46,739 bases of DNA from positions 1 to 46,739 of the forward strand of contig MGWS01000030.1 in assembly GCA_001801105.1 (NCBI GenBank), read 5' to 3'. Source of the stretch: Gallionellales bacterium GWA2_60_18. Lineage in GTDB: Bacteria > Pseudomonadota > Gammaproteobacteria > Burkholderiales > Gallionellaceae. The notes under the pieces were generated by a model. It was given only the letters and a program-made list of their open reading frames with translations, was not told where the DNA came from and did no database searches. The translations under genes were made by a program, and so were the position numbers. Positions 16,493 to 25,167 of this stretch are shown one piece after another (position 1 is the first letter of the stretch; the number at the start of each line of letters is the position of its first letter).

Positions 16493-17740
16493 ATGTTCTC
16501 CAGAAAAAATACCCTTGCCAGCGTCGATCCGGAATTGTGGGCCGCGATCCAGGACGAGACCCGCCGTCAGGAAGACCACATCGAGCTGATCGCCTCGGAA
16601 AACTACACTAGCCCGGCGGTGATGGAGGCGCAGGGCAGCCAGCTCACCAACAAGTATGCCGAAGGCTATCCGGCCAAGCGTTATTACGGTGGTTGCGAGT
16701 ACGTCGATATCGCCGAGCAGCTCGCCATCGACCGCGTCAAGGCACTGTTCGGCGCGGAATACGCCAACGTGCAGCCGCATTCCGGTTCGCAGGCGAATCA
16801 GGCGGTGTATATGTCCGTGCTCAAGCCCGGCGATACCATCCTCGGTATGTCGCTGGCACACGGCGGCCATCTGACCCATGGTGCGTCGGTGAATATCAGC
16901 GGCAAGCTGTACAACGCCATCCAGTACGGACTGAACGAAAAGGAAGAGATCGACTACGACCAGGTGCAGGCGCTGGCGACCGCGCACAAGCCGAAGATGA
17001 TCGTGGCGGGCGCCTCGGCCTATTCTCTGGTGATCGACTGGAAGCGTTTCCGCGCCATCGCCGACAGCGTTGGCGCCTATCTGTTCGTGGACATGGCGCA
17101 CTATGCCGGTCTGGTAGCGGCGGGCGTGTACCCGAGTCCGGTCGGCATCGCCGACTTTGTCACCAGCACCACCCACAAGACCCTGCGCGGCCCGCGCGGC
17201 GGCATCATTCTGGCCAAGGCGGAATACGAGAAGGTGCTGAATTCGGCGATCTTCCCCGGTATCCAGGGCGGCCCGCTGATGCACGTGATCGCGGCCAAGG
17301 CGGTGGCGTTCAAGGAGGCGGCGAGCAAGGAATTCAAGCTCTATCAGATGCAGGTGGTGGACAACGCGCGCGTGATGGCCAAGGTGTTGCAGGAACGTGG
17401 CCTGCGCATCGTCTCCGGGCGCACCGACAGCCACGTGTTCCTGGTCGACCTGCAAGCCAAGCACATCACCGGCAAGGATGCCGAGGCCGCATTGGGACGC
17501 GCCCACATCACCGTCAACAAGAATGCCATCCCGAACGACCCGCAGAAACCGTTCGTCACCTCCGGCATCCGCATCGGCAGCCCGGCGATGACCACGCGCG
17601 GCTTCAAGGAGCTGGAAGCCGAGAAGCTGGCGCACCTGATCGCCGACGTGCTGGACGCGCCGAACGACGAAGCGGTGATCGCGCGCGTGGCGGGCGAAGT
17701 AAAGACTCTGACGACGCAGTTTCCGGTGTATGGAGGATAG
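16493..17740 (+). CDS. glyA: Serine hydroxymethyltransferase
   Basis: The 415-aa product interconverts serine plus tetrahydrofolate with glycine plus methylene-tetrahydrofolate, the main one-carbon source. PLP-enzyme landmarks: [40 protein letters not shown], the PLP-lysine site [15 protein letters not shown], and the C-terminal [15 protein letters not shown]. Length agrees with E. coli (417). The ATG at 16493 has AGGA nine bases upstream; 43 codons of open frame further upstream are discarded. It heads the run into nrdR and rib genes, but a repeat array begins exactly at its stop codon. Confidence 0.97.
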   Translation: MFSRKNTLASVDPELWAAIQDETRRQEDHIELIASENYTSPAVMEAQGSQLTNKYAEGYPAKRYYGGCEYVDIAEQLAIDRVKALFGAEYANVQPHSGSQANQAVYMSVLKPGDTILGMSLAHGGHLTHGASVNISGKLYNAIQYGLNEKEEIDYDQVQALATAHKPKMIVAGASAYSLVIDWKRFRAIADSVGAYLFVDMAHYAGLVAAGVYPSPVGIADFVTSTTHKTLRGPRGGIILAKAEYEKVLNSAIFPGIQGGPLMHVIAAKAVAFKEAASKEFKLYQMQVVDNARVMAKVLQERGLRIVSGRTDSHVFLVDLQAKHITGKDAEAALGRAHITVNKNAIPNDPQKPFVTSGIRIGSPAMTTRGFKELEAEKLAHLIADVLDAPNDEAVIARVAGEVKTLTTQFPVYGG

Positions 17741-17827
17741 TCGCTAGACGTTAGATGCTAGTCGTTAGTTGGGCTTGTCGCCGCAAAGCGGCGGGCTTCG
17801 ACTAACAACTAACAACTAACAACTAAC
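17738..17827. repeat. CTAGACGTTAG-type repeat array between glyA and nrdR
   Basis: The array starts on the glyA stop codon and contains CTAGACGTTAG, TAGTCGTTAGTT, a GCCGC/GCGGC hairpin and then four tandem copies of a seven-base AACTAAC-like unit, which complement the GTTAGTT words on the left. It ends four bases before the nrdR ATG and leaves nrdR without a Shine-Dalgarno sequence. A related array lies at 22159-22240. Confidence 0.7.
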
Positions 17828-17831
17828 ATTT

Positions 17832-18323
17832 ATGAAATGCCCCTTCTGCAAGCATACTGACACCCAGGTGATCGACACCCGGGAGAGCGACGAGGGCGAC
17901 AGCATCCGCCGCCGCCGCCGCTGCCTGTCGTGCGACAAGCGCTTCACCACCTACGAGACGGTGGAGTTGCGCATGCCGCAGGTGGTCAAGCAGAACGGCA
18001 TGCGCAGCGAATTCGACGAGGAGAAGCTGCGTACCAGTTTCACCCGCGCGCTGCACAAGCGCCCGGTGCCGACCGAGCTGGTGGATGCGGCAATAGATCA
18101 CGTCACGCAAAAGATCTTTGCGCTGGGCGAGCGCGAGGTCGGTTCGCGCCAGATCGGCGAGATGGTGATGAAAGAGCTGCTCAAGCTCGACAAGGTGGCC
18201 TACATCCGCTTTGCGTCGGTATACAAGAGCTTCGAGGATGTGGACGATTTCGCCGATGCGGTGAATGCGGTGCGCAAGACGCCGGCGCGCAAACCTGCGG
18301 CGGGCGGCAAGAAGAAGGTTTGA
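17832..18323 (+). CDS. nrdR: Transcriptional repressor NrdR
   Basis: The 163-aa product represses ribonucleotide reductase genes in response to (d)ATP. The N-terminal zinc ribbon has CPFC (3-6) and CLSC (31-34) with the basic SIRRRRRC loop, followed by the ATP-cone (about 49-139: [22 protein letters not shown], then [13 protein letters not shown]). A Lys/Ala-rich tail extends beyond the family's usual 150 residues. The start codon directly follows the repeat array and shows no ribosome-binding site. The gene pairs with ribD one base downstream, the common nrdR-rib arrangement of proteobacteria. Confidence 0.96.
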   Translation: MKCPFCKHTDTQVIDTRESDEGDSIRRRRRCLSCDKRFTTYETVELRMPQVVKQNGMRSEFDEEKLRTSFTRALHKRPVPTELVDAAIDHVTQKIFALGEREVGSRQIGEMVMKELLKLDKVAYIRFASVYKSFEDVDDFADAVNAVRKTPARKPAAGGKKKV

Positions 18324-18324
18324 G

Positions 18325-19419
18325 ATGACGGACGCGCGGGACAGCGCATGGATGGCCCGGGCGCTGCGGCTGGCGGAGCGCGGGCTGTACAGCGCGAGTC
18401 CGAACCCGCGCGTCGGTTGCGTGCTGGTCGGGGATGGCGGGGTCGTCGGCGAAGGCTGGCACGAGCGCGCGGGTGAGCCGCATGCAGAGATCCATGCCTT
18501 GCGCGCGGCGGGCGCGGCGGCACGCGGCGCGACCGCTTACGTGACGTTGGAGCCGTGCAGCCATCACGGGCGCACCCCGCCCTGCGCCGATGCGCTGATC
18601 GCGGCGGGCGTTGCGCGTGCGGTGGTGGCGGTGCAGGACCCGAATCCGCAGGTTGCGGGACAGGGGCTCGCAAAATTGCGCGCAGCCGGGATCGAGGTCG
18701 AATGCGGGCTGATGGAAGCCGATGCGCGCGCGCTGAACATCGGCTTCTTCGCGCGCATGACACGCGGCACGCCGTGGCTGAGAAGCAAGATCGCGATGAG
18801 CCTGGACGGGCGCACCGCGTTGTCCAACGGCGTCAGCCAGTGGATCACCGGCGAGGCGGCGAGGCTGGACGTGCAGCGCTGGCGCGCGCGCAGCTGCGCC
18901 GTGCTGACCGGCATCGGCACGGTACTGGCGGACGATGCGCGGCTCAATGTGCGCGAGGTGGCGACCGCGCGCCAGCCGTTGCGCGTGGTGCTCGACAGCA
19001 AGTTGCGCATGCCGCTGGATGCGCGCGTGCTGTATGGCGGCGAGAATGTGCTGATCTATACCGCGACGGATGATGCGGGCAAGGCCGCCGTGCTGCGTGA
19101 CCTGGGTGTCGAGGTCGTCATGTTGCCCGATGCCGAAGGGCAGGTCGGGTTGGCCGCAATGTTGCGCGACCTTGCAGAGCGCGGCGTCAATGAGGTTCTG
19201 GTCGAGGCGGGCAGCATTCTGAACGGTGCGCTGTTGCGTGCCGGACAGACGGACGAGCTGGTGCTGTATATCGCGCCGCAGCTGCTGGGCGATGCCGCGC
19301 GCAGCATGGCGCAACTGGGTGAGCTGAACAGCTTGGATCAGCGCGTCGAACTCAAGTGGCAGGATGTGCGGCAGGTCGGGAACGACCTGCGTATTTTGGT
19401 AAAGGTTGAAAAGGGTTAG
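18325..19419 (+). CDS. ribD: Bifunctional riboflavin deaminase/reductase RibD
   Basis: The 364-aa product performs the second and third steps of the riboflavin pyrimidine branch. The deaminase domain (1-145) carries the zinc site HAEIHAL (His53, Glu55) and PCSHHGRTPPC (Cys77, Cys86). The reductase domain (150-364) has RSKIAMSLDGRTAL, SQWITG, the VLTGIGTVLADD loop and VNEVLVEAGSILNGALL. The ATG at 18325 comes one base after the nrdR stop, with AAGG upstream; the 20 extra codons of the open frame overlap nrdR and are rejected. A REPIN follows immediately. Confidence 0.96.
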   Translation: MTDARDSAWMARALRLAERGLYSASPNPRVGCVLVGDGGVVGEGWHERAGEPHAEIHALRAAGAAARGATAYVTLEPCSHHGRTPPCADALIAAGVARAVVAVQDPNPQVAGQGLAKLRAAGIEVECGLMEADARALNIGFFARMTRGTPWLRSKIAMSLDGRTALSNGVSQWITGEAARLDVQRWRARSCAVLTGIGTVLADDARLNVREVATARQPLRVVLDSKLRMPLDARVLYGGENVLIYTATDDAGKAAVLRDLGVEVVMLPDAEGQVGLAAMLRDLAERGVNEVLVEAGSILNGALLRAGQTDELVLYIAPQLLGDAARSMAQLGELNSLDQRVELKWQDVRQVGNDLRILVKVEKG

Positions 19420-19421
19420 AT

Positions 19422-19501
19422 GTAGGTCGGGTTAGCGCAGCGTAACCCGACAACCGTCTTATACACATCACGTCGGGTTACGCTGCGCTAACCCGACCTA
19501 C
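19422..19501. repeat. REPIN-like element: perfect 30-bp inverted repeat between ribD and ribE
   Basis: Arms 19422-19451 and 19472-19501 are exact reverse complements, separated by 20 bp. Each arm is itself palindromic (GTCGGGTTA around a GCGCAGC core and TAACCCGAC), so the region folds either as two small hairpins or one long one. The core word GTAGGTCGGGTTAGCGCAGC is a REP-type sequence seen in many proteobacteria. It starts two bases after the ribD stop and ends 46 bp before ribE. Confidence 0.85.
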
Positions 19502-19547
19502 GTTTGGTTCCGGCTCGCCCGGTTTTGGTTCAAAGGAGTGTTTAAGT

Positions 19548-20153
19548 ATGTTCAGTGGAATCATTGCCGACGTCGGCATCATCACCCGTGCGGAAGATCG
19601 CGACGGCGGCCTGCGCCTTTCCGTTGCGACCGAAGTGCTGGGCATGGACGACGTGCAGATCGGCGACAGCATCGCGGTGAACGGCGTGTGCCTCACCGTG
19701 GTGAAAATAGAGGGGCACACTTTTACGGTGGATGTGTCGCGCGAGACGCTGAACTGTACCGTCGGTCTCGACAAGCAGGGCGGCCACATCAACCTGGAGA
19801 AGGCGTTGCGTCTGTCCGACCGGTTGGGCGGGCATCTGGTGAGCGGCCATGTGGACGGCGTGGGCGAGGTGGTCGCGTTCAACGATATCGGCGAAAGCTG
19901 GCGGCTGGTGGTGCGCGCGCCGCAGGCACTGGCGAAGTACATCGCCGTCAAGGGTTCCATCACCATCAACGGCGTGAGCCTCACCGTGAACCGGGTCGCG
20001 GGTTCCGAGTTCGAAGTGAACCTGATCCCGCACACGCTGGACGTGACGACATTGAACGAATTGAAGACGGGTACGCAAGTGAACCTGGAGATCGACCTGA
20101 TCGCGCGCTATGTGGAACGCATGATGCAGGCAGAGAAAGAGCAAACGAAATGA
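19548..20153 (+). CDS. ribE: Riboflavin synthase, alpha subunit
   Basis: The 201-aa product dismutates two 6,7-dimethyl-8-ribityllumazines to riboflavin. It starts with the invariant MFSGII and consists of two tandem lumazine-binding barrels: first with SIAVNGVCLTVV and SRETL, second (from about 98) with GHLVSGHVDGVGEVV and SITINGVSLTVNRV. AGGAG precedes the ATG at 19548. Its stop overlaps the ribB start as ATGA. This symbol follows proteobacterial use, where riboflavin synthase is ribE (ribC in E. coli). Confidence 0.95.
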   Translation: MFSGIIADVGIITRAEDRDGGLRLSVATEVLGMDDVQIGDSIAVNGVCLTVVKIEGHTFTVDVSRETLNCTVGLDKQGGHINLEKALRLSDRLGGHLVSGHVDGVGEVVAFNDIGESWRLVVRAPQALAKYIAVKGSITINGVSLTVNRVAGSEFEVNLIPHTLDVTTLNELKTGTQVNLEIDLIARYVERMMQAEKEQTK

Positions 20154-21256
20154 CTGACGTAGCACCGATACAGGAAATCATCGAAGAGATACGCGCCGGC
20201 CGCATGGTCGTGCTGGTGGACGAAGAAGACCGCGAGAACGAGGGCGACCTGGTGTTCGCCGCCGAGTTCGTCACGCCGGAGAAGATCAACTTCATGGCCA
20301 AGCACGGGCGCGGCCTGATCTGCCTGACGCTGACCGAGATGCACTGCAAGCAGCTCAACCTGCCGCTGATGGTGAGCGACAACGGCTCACCGCTGGGCAC
20401 CAATTTCACGGTGTCGATCGAGGCGGCGACTGGTGTGACCACCGGCATTTCGGCAGCTGACCGCGCATGCACCATTAAGGCGGCGGCGAACAAGAACGCC
20501 AAGCCGGCAGACATCGTGCAGCCCGGCCATATCTTCCCGTTGCGCGCGCAGAACGGCGGCGTGCTGGTGCGCGCCGGACATACCGAGGCCGGTTGCGACC
20601 TGGCCCAGCTGGCCGGTCTGTCCCCCGCTTCGGTGATCTGCGAGATACTCAAGGACGATGGCGAGATGGCGCGGTTGCCGGACCTGGTCGAATTCGCGAA
20701 GACGCACGGTTTGAAGATCGGCACCATCGCCGACCTGATCGAATACCGCAGCCATAACGAGAAGCTGGTGGAACGCGTGGCGCGCCGACATGTGCAGACC
20801 GCCTACGGCGAATTCGAGCTGGTGACCTATGTGGACAAAACCACGCAGCGCACCCATCTGGCGCTGGTGAAAGGCGACATTCAACCGCACGTGGAGACGC
20901 TGGTTCGGGTGCATGAGCCGCTGTCGGTGATGGATTTTCTGGAGCAGGCGCACTATCCGAACTCCACCAGCGTGCATGATGCGCTGACCCGGATCGCCGA
21001 CGCGCCGGCAGGGGTGCTGGTGCTGATGCATCACGCCGAGTCTTCGCAGGATGTGCTGGCGCGCGCCGCCGCGCTGCCGGAGGCGCACCACGCCCAATGG
21101 GATCCGCGCAGCTACGGCATCGGCGCGCAGATCCTGCGCGACCTCAACGTCGGCAAGATGTGCCTCATCGCCAAACCGCGCAAGCTGCCGAGCATGGCCG
21201 GCTTCGGCCTGGAAGTGGTGGGATATTGCTGTGCCAACAACAAGGAAAAACCATGA
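20150..21256 (+). CDS. ribB: 3,4-Dihydroxy-2-butanone-4-phosphate synthase fused to degenerate GTP cyclohydrolase II domain (RibBX type)
   Basis: The 368-aa product makes the four-carbon riboflavin precursor from ribulose 5-phosphate. The N-terminal RibB domain (1-205) has [17 protein letters not shown], the catalytic acidic motif and [20 protein letters not shown]. Residues 206-368 align with GTP cyclohydrolase II in fold, but the zinc-binding cysteine cluster (the CxxxxLxxxxCDC-type segment) is missing; the corresponding region reads [15 protein letters not shown] and has no cysteine. It is therefore expected to be monofunctional, the architecture called RibBX, and a genuine ribA must lie elsewhere. 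ATGA overlaps join it to ribE and ribH. Confidence 0.93.
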   Translation: MTDVAPIQEIIEEIRAGRMVVLVDEEDRENEGDLVFAAEFVTPEKINFMAKHGRGLICLTLTEMHCKQLNLPLMVSDNGSPLGTNFTVSIEAATGVTTGISAADRACTIKAAANKNAKPADIVQPGHIFPLRAQNGGVLVRAGHTEAGCDLAQLAGLSPASVICEILKDDGEMARLPDLVEFAKTHGLKIGTIADLIEYRSHNEKLVERVARRHVQTAYGEFELVTYVDKTTQRTHLALVKGDIQPHVETLVRVHEPLSVMDFLEQAHYPNSTSVHDALTRIADAPAGVLVLMHHAESSQDVLARAAALPEAHHAQWDPRSYGIGAQILRDLNVGKMCLIAKPRKLPSMAGFGLEVVGYCCANNKEKP

Positions 21257-21705
21257 AAGAGATCGAGAAGAACCTGAACGGCAAAGGGCTGCGCATCGGT
21301 ATCGTGCAGAGCCGCTTCAATCCGGAAGTATGCGAGGGATTGCTGGGCGCGTGCCGCTACCAGCTGGAGCAGCAGGATGTCGCCAGCGACGACGTTACGC
21401 TGGCTACCGTGCCGGGCGCGCTGGAGATCCCGCCGGTGTTGCTGGCCATGGCGGAAAGCGGGAATTACGATGCGCTGATCGCGCTGGGTGCGGTGATCCG
21501 CGGCGACACCTACCATTTCGAGGTGGTCTCGAACGAATCGGCGCGCGGCGTGAGTGACGTGCAGCTGGCCGGCGGCGTTCCGGTCGCCAATGCGATCCTC
21601 ACTACCGACACCGACGAACAGGCGCTTGCGCGCATGGAAGTGAAGGGGCGCGAGGCCGCGCTGGTCGCGATCGAGATGGTCAATCTGTTGCGGGCTATCG
21701 GATGA
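21253..21705 (+). CDS. ribH: 6,7-Dimethyl-8-ribityllumazine synthase
   Basis: The 150-aa product condenses the RibD and RibB products to lumazine, normally as a large capsid-like oligomer. Family motifs: [47 protein letters not shown] with the catalytic histidine, [17 protein letters not shown] and [14 protein letters not shown]. Translation couples to ribB through ATGA (21253-21256) and to nusB through ATGA (21702-21705). Confidence 0.96.
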   Translation: MKEIEKNLNGKGLRIGIVQSRFNPEVCEGLLGACRYQLEQQDVASDDVTLATVPGALEIPPVLLAMAESGNYDALIALGAVIRGDTYHFEVVSNESARGVSDVQLAGGVPVANAILTTDTDEQALARMEVKGREAALVAIEMVNLLRAIG

Positions 21706-22172
21706 GCGCAAGCGAAGCGAAAAAGGCGCCGAACAAAAGTCCGCGCCATCGCGCGCGCGAACTGGCGTTGCAGGGCATCTACCAGTGGCGGGTGACGGCG
21801 GGCGACGACGCGCAGATCGAGCAGCAGATACAGGCCGAAAAGAATCTCGGGCGTTATGACGGGGAGCTGTTTTCCAAGCTGCTGCGCGGCACGTTGAGCC
21901 GGCACGACGAACTCGGTGCGCTGCTCGCGCCGCACCTCGACCGTCCGCTGGCCGAGCTCAGCCCGGTGGAATTCGCGGTGCTGTTGCTGGGGACATTCGA
22001 ACTGGCGCACCACCCCGAAGTGCCCTACAAGGTGGTCATCAACGAGGCGGTGGAACTGGCCAAGACCTTCGGCGGCACCGATGGGCACAAATACGTCAAC
22101 GGTGTGCTCGACAAGCTTGCGCCGCAACTGCGCGCCGTGGAATTCGCCTCAAACCCAGCTACTAGACGTTAG
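21702..22172 (+). CDS. nusB: Transcription antitermination factor NusB
   Basis: The 156-aa all-helical product binds boxA RNA with S10 during rRNA antitermination. It shows [13 protein letters not shown] near the N-terminus and [50 protein letters not shown]. The C-terminal residues after FASNPA and the TAG stop are encoded by the repeat array that begins at 22159, so the original end of the gene has been replaced or trimmed. ribH-nusB adjacency is widespread. Confidence 0.95.
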   Translation: MSASEAKKAPNKSPRHRARELALQGIYQWRVTAGDDAQIEQQIQAEKNLGRYDGELFSKLLRGTLSRHDELGALLAPHLDRPLAELSPVEFAVLLLGTFELAHHPEVPYKVVINEAVELAKTFGGTDGHKYVNGVLDKLAPQLRAVEFASNPATRR

Positions 22173-22240
22173 TCGTTAGTCGCTAGTTAGGATGGGTGCC
22201 GCTTTTTAACTAACGACTAGCGACTATCCACTAACGACTG
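22159..22240. repeat. CTAGACGTTAG-type repeat array between nusB and thiL
   Basis: The array contains CTAGACGTTAG, GTCGTTAGTCGCTAGTTAG on the left and ACTAACGACTAGCGACT plus ACTAACGACT on the right, forming a long imperfect hairpin. It supplies the nusB stop codon and ends five bases before the thiL ATG, again with no Shine-Dalgarno. It is related to the array at 17738-17827. Confidence 0.7.
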
Positions 22241-22245
22241 CTCTT

Positions 22246-23325
22246 ATGTCCGAATTCGATCTGATCCGCCGTTACTTCACCCGCGCTACACCGGGCGCAG
22301 TGCTCGGCGTCGGCGACGATGCGGCGCTGCTACAGGTCGGCGCGGGCAATGTGCTGGCGGTTTCCACCGACATGCTGGTCGCCGGCACGCATTTCCTCCC
22401 CGATGCCGATCCCTTCCTGCTCGGCCACAAGACGCTGGCGGTGAACCTGTCCGATATGGCGGCGATGGGCGCAAAGCCGCGCTGGGCGACGCTGGCGATC
22501 GCCATGCCCGAAGCCGACGAGCCCTGGCTGGAACGCTTCAGCGCGGGTCTCTTCGCGCTGGCGCAGCAGCACGGCGTGGAACTGGTCGGCGGCGACACCA
22601 CGCGCGGCCCGCTCAACCTGTGCGTCACCATCCTGGGCGAAGTGCCGCCGCAACAGGCCTTGTGCCGCGACGGTGCGCAGGTGGGCGATGAGATCTGGGT
22701 GTCGGGACAGTTGGGTGATGCCGCGCTGGCGCTGGCGCACCTGCAAGGCGAAGTCGTATTGGGCGCGGAACAGTTCGCGGCCTGCGCACCGGCGCTGCAC
22801 AGCCCGCAACCTCGCATCGCGCTGGGGCTGGCCTTGCGCGGTATCGCGCATAGTGCGATAGATATCTCGGACGGATTGCTGGCCGATCTCGGGCATATCC
22901 TTGATGCGTCGCAGGTGGGTGCGGAGATAGGGTTTGGGGCGTTGCCGGTATCGGATACATTGAGCACCCTCTCCCGCGCTGTCGCGCACCCCTCTCCCGT
23001 GAACGGGACGAGAGCGGGGTTTCGGGAAGCATGCTTCCCGCCGCCAGAGTCGGCTGGACATGGAAGGCCAGCCGTGGGGCGCGGAGCGGGGGCTGGGGGA
23101 GAGGGCACTTTAGCGCTGCGTTGTATCCTGTCTGGCGGCGACGATTACGAGCTGTGTTTCACCGCAGCGGCCACGCGCCACGATGAGGTCATGCGCATCG
23201 GCGCGCAGCTCGGTCTGCCACTGGCCCGTATCGGCAGGATCGTTGCGGGGCGAGGCTGTGCCGTGCACGATGCCGCCGGTGACCCGATCGATATCGAGAT
23301 TTGCGGCTATGACCATTTCCGCTGA
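22246..23325 (+). CDS. thiL: Thiamine-monophosphate kinase with in-frame repeat-encoded insertion
   Basis: The 359-aa product phosphorylates thiamine monophosphate to thiamine diphosphate. Family landmarks: [74 protein letters not shown] and [12 protein letters not shown]. Between SDTL and [11 protein letters not shown] lies a 47-residue stretch rich in Pro, Gly, Ala and Arg, encoded by the palindromic element at 22966-23106. Without it the protein would be about 312 aa, the normal size. The reading frame stays open, so the enzyme is probably functional with a surface loop. The 3' end overlaps pgpA by 17 bp. Confidence 0.92.
   Translation: MSEFDLIRRYFTRATPGAVLGVGDDAALLQVGAGNVLAVSTDMLVAGTHFLPDADPFLLGHKTLAVNLSDMAAMGAKPRWATLAIAMPEADEPWLERFSAGLFALAQQHGVELVGGDTTRGPLNLCVTILGEVPPQQALCRDGAQVGDEIWVSGQLGDAALALAHLQGEVVLGAEQFAACAPALHSPQPRIALGLALRGIAHSAIDISDGLLADLGHILDASQVGAEIGFGALPVSDTLSTLSRAVAHPSPVNGTRAGFREACFPPPESAGHGRPAVGRGAGAGGEGTLALRCILSGGDDYELCFTAAATRHDEVMRIGAQLGLPLARIGRIVAGRGCAVHDAAGDPIDIEICGYDHFR
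22966..23106 (+). repeat. In-frame palindromic element inside thiL
   Basis: The segment is 141 bp (47 codons). It begins ACCCTCTCCC and ends GGGGCTGGGGGAGAGGGC, identical at both ends to the element in cysS (31221-31308). The inside carries further palindromes (GAAGCATGCTTC; CGGCTGGACATGGAAGGCC region). It interrupts a position where ThiL homologues have a short loop. Confidence 0.8.
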
Positions 23326-23815
23326 ATCCTCCCTGAAGGTGCAGCCGTCCTGGCGTTTCCTGATGCGCCATCCGGCGCATCTGCTGGCGTTCGGTTTCGG
23401 CAGCGGGCTGGCGCGCAAGGCGCCGGGCACGTTCGGCACGCTGGTCGCTTTTCCGATGTACTGGTATCTCGCGCCGCGCCTGTCGGACGCGCTGTTCATT
23501 CTGGTGCTGATCTGGTCGTTCGCCGTCGGCGTGTGGGTGTGCGACATCACCGGCAAGGCGCTGGGCGTGGCCGATCACGGCGGCATCGTGTGGGACGAGA
23601 TCGTGGCCTTCGCGCTGGTGTTGTTCTTCACCCCGCCGGGCTGGGCGTGGTCGTTGCTCGCCTTCGCGCTGTTCCGCTTTTTCGACATCGTCAAACCGCA
23701 ACCGATACGTTATTTCGACAGTACCTGGCACGGCGGGCTGGGCGTGATGTTCGATGACCTGCTCGCCGCCGGCTATGCCTTGCTGTGCCTGGCCATCATA
23801 AAAACATTGCTGTGA
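23309..23815 (+). CDS. pgpA: Phosphatidylglycerophosphatase A
   Basis: The 168-aa membrane protein dephosphorylates phosphatidylglycerophosphate to phosphatidylglycerol. Signatures: [33 protein letters not shown] with the conserved acidic residue, [16 protein letters not shown] and [12 protein letters not shown]. Three to four transmembrane segments are predicted. The ATG at 23309 lies inside thiL, giving a 17-bp overlap; the earlier open frame is antisense-like to nothing but adds no family sequence. The next gene starts on its stop codon as GTGA. Confidence 0.94.
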   Translation: MTISAESSLKVQPSWRFLMRHPAHLLAFGFGSGLARKAPGTFGTLVAFPMYWYLAPRLSDALFILVLIWSFAVGVWVCDITGKALGVADHGGIVWDEIVAFALVLFFTPPGWAWSLLAFALFRFFDIVKPQPIRYFDSTWHGGLGVMFDDLLAAGYALLCLAIIKTLL

Positions 23816-24321
23816 CCTTCCATCGCCTGCTGTGCGGCTTTCTGCTGCTCGCTATTGCGGGTGCAGCGCAGGCTGCGGAATTCTCCGCGAAGGTGATCGC
23901 GGTGCTGGACGGTGACACGCTACTGGTGCTGCGCGGCGGCAGCCGCATCAAGGTCAGGCTGGCCGACATCGACGCGCCGGAGAAGGATCAGCCGCATGGC
24001 ATGGTGTCGCGCGAGACGCTCATCGAACTGGCAGCAAAGCGCCGCGTACAGGTCGCCAGCCGCGCCACCGACGACTACAACAGACTGATTGCCACCGTGC
24101 ATGCGGATGGCGTGAACCTGAATCGCGAGCAGGTACGGCTCGGCATGGCTTGGGCCGCACCGTCATGGCGCGGTCGCAAGGCGGATGAAACGATGGTGGC
24201 GTTGCAGGAAGAGGCGCGGCGCGAGAAGCGCGGGCTGTGGGCAGCGCCCGGCGCCATCGAGCCGTGGCGCTGGCGCAGGTCTTCTGACGATCATGGTGGT
24301 CGGCGCCATCCCGCTCGATAA
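23812..24321 (+). CDS. Exported staphylococcal-nuclease-like (SNase) thermonuclease
   Basis: The 169-aa product starts at GTG 23812, which overlaps the pgpA stop (GTGA), and has a signal peptide [20 protein letters not shown]. The SNase fold follows: VIAVLDGDTLLVLRGG, IKVRLADIDAPEKDQ with the catalytic Arg and Glu, TDDYNRLIATVHADGVNLN with the second catalytic Arg, and MAWAAPSW / EKRGLWAAP. All residues matching the S. aureus active site (Arg35, Glu43, Arg87) have counterparts. Last gene of the thiL-pgpA-nuclease unit. A GTG ten codons earlier is less likely since it would lie inside pgpA with no advantage. Confidence 0.88.
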   Translation: MTFHRLLCGFLLLAIAGAAQAAEFSAKVIAVLDGDTLLVLRGGSRIKVRLADIDAPEKDQPHGMVSRETLIELAAKRRVQVASRATDDYNRLIATVHADGVNLNREQVRLGMAWAAPSWRGRKADETMVALQEEARREKRGLWAAPGAIEPWRWRRSSDDHGGRRHPAR

Positions 24322-24333
24322 AGAGCACATCTC

Positions 24334-24405
24334 ACCACGAAGGCACGAAGATCACGAAGAAGCGCATCGTTATTGTTTCCTTCGTGCGCTTCGTGCCTTC
24401 GCGGT
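24334..24405. terminator. 26-bp inverted repeat between convergent genes
   Basis: ACCACGAAGGCACGAAGATC (start of left arm, 24334-24359) pairs with the arm 24380-24405 with three mismatches, and AAATTTTT follows on the plus strand. It lies between the nuclease stop and the lpxH stop, so a bidirectional terminator role is plausible, though the arms also look like a dispersed CACGAAGG-type repeat. Confidence 0.55.
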
Positions 24406-24415
24406 AAATTTTTGG

Positions 24416-25135
24416 CTAAAAACTGACGGACTGGCAGCCCTGCGCATCGCAGCGCAACGCCGAGCCGGTCTCATACCAGTCGCCCAGCACCCAGCGTTCG
24501 CAACGGTGGCCATCCACCACATGTTCATGGCGGTTGGGGCGGTGGGTGTGGCCGTGGATCAGGCGCGGATAGCCGTGCTTGCGCAGCAGGTTGGCGACCG
24601 TGGCGTCATTTACGTCCATGGTCGCGCAGTCCTTGCACTGCTTCTCTGCCGTGCTGCGGCTGCGCAGATTCTCGATATAGGCCTTGCGTTCCGCCAATGG
24701 CTTGGCAAGGAACTGGCGCTGGAAGGCGGAATCATGCACCTGGGCGCGGTATTGCTGGTATGCGGTATCGTCGGTGCACAGGGTATCGCCGTGGCTCAGC
24801 AGGGTAGGTGAGCCGCATACATCGACCAGAACGGGATCGTCCAGCAGCGTGGCATGGCAGGCGTCCGCGAACCCTGCGCCCATCAGCAGGTCGCGGTTGC
24901 CGCGCAACAGATATAGTCTGGTGCCGTGTGCCGCGAGCTTGCCCAGGGCCGCAGCCACTTCGGCGTGGAACGGGTCATTGAGGTCGTCATCGCCGGCCCA
25001 GTATTCGAACAGGTCGCCGAGGATGTAAAGAGTGTCGGCCTGCGGAGCGATCGTGCTGATAAAGTGACGGAATGCCGCCATGCCGTTTGGCTGGTCCGGG
25101 CTCAGGTGCAGGTCGGAGATGAAGAGGGTATGCAT
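24416..25135 (-). CDS. lpxH: UDP-2,3-diacylglucosamine diphosphatase LpxH
   Basis: The 239-aa calcineurin-like phosphoesterase makes lipid X from UDP-2,3-diacylglucosamine in lipid A synthesis. Metal motifs: DLHL at 8-11, GDLFEYWAGDDD near 41, RGNRDLLMG near 79, SHGDTLCTDD near 114 and HGHTHRP near 195, all at family positions. Length matches E. coli (240). A strong hairpin with T-run sits eight bases ahead of the ATG and replaces any Shine-Dalgarno, so expression from upstream genes is probably limited. Confidence 0.95.
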   Translation of the reverse strand: MHTLFISDLHLSPDQPNGMAAFRHFISTIAPQADTLYILGDLFEYWAGDDDLNDPFHAEVAAALGKLAAHGTRLYLLRGNRDLLMGAGFADACHATLLDDPVLVDVCGSPTLLSHGDTLCTDDTAYQQYRAQVHDSAFQRQFLAKPLAERKAYIENLRSRSTAEKQCKDCATMDVNDATVANLLRKHGYPRLIHGHTHRPNRHEHVVDGHRCERWVLGDWYETGSALRCDAQGCQSVSF

Positions 25136-25163
25136 GAAAGCAAAACGGCGCCGAAGCGCCGTT
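25136..25163 (-). terminator. TTCG-loop hairpin with T-run directly before lpxH
   Basis: On the minus strand AACGGCGC, loop TTCG, GCGCCGTT (25163 to 25144) is followed by TTGCTTTC and then the lpxH ATG. A perfect 8-bp stem with a UUCG loop and U-rich tail is typical of an intrinsic terminator for the cyclophilin transcript, whose stop is only four bases upstream. Confidence 0.7.
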
Positions 25164-25167
25164 ACCG

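Noticed and set aside
17738..17827. CRISPR-like array with AACTAAC units
   Set aside because: Seven-base tandem units without spacers, no cas genes; a simple repeat element.
19420..19547. Possible FMN (RFN) riboswitch before ribE
   Set aside because: The only structure here is the REPIN; no conserved RFN element features were found, and none lies upstream of nrdR-ribD.
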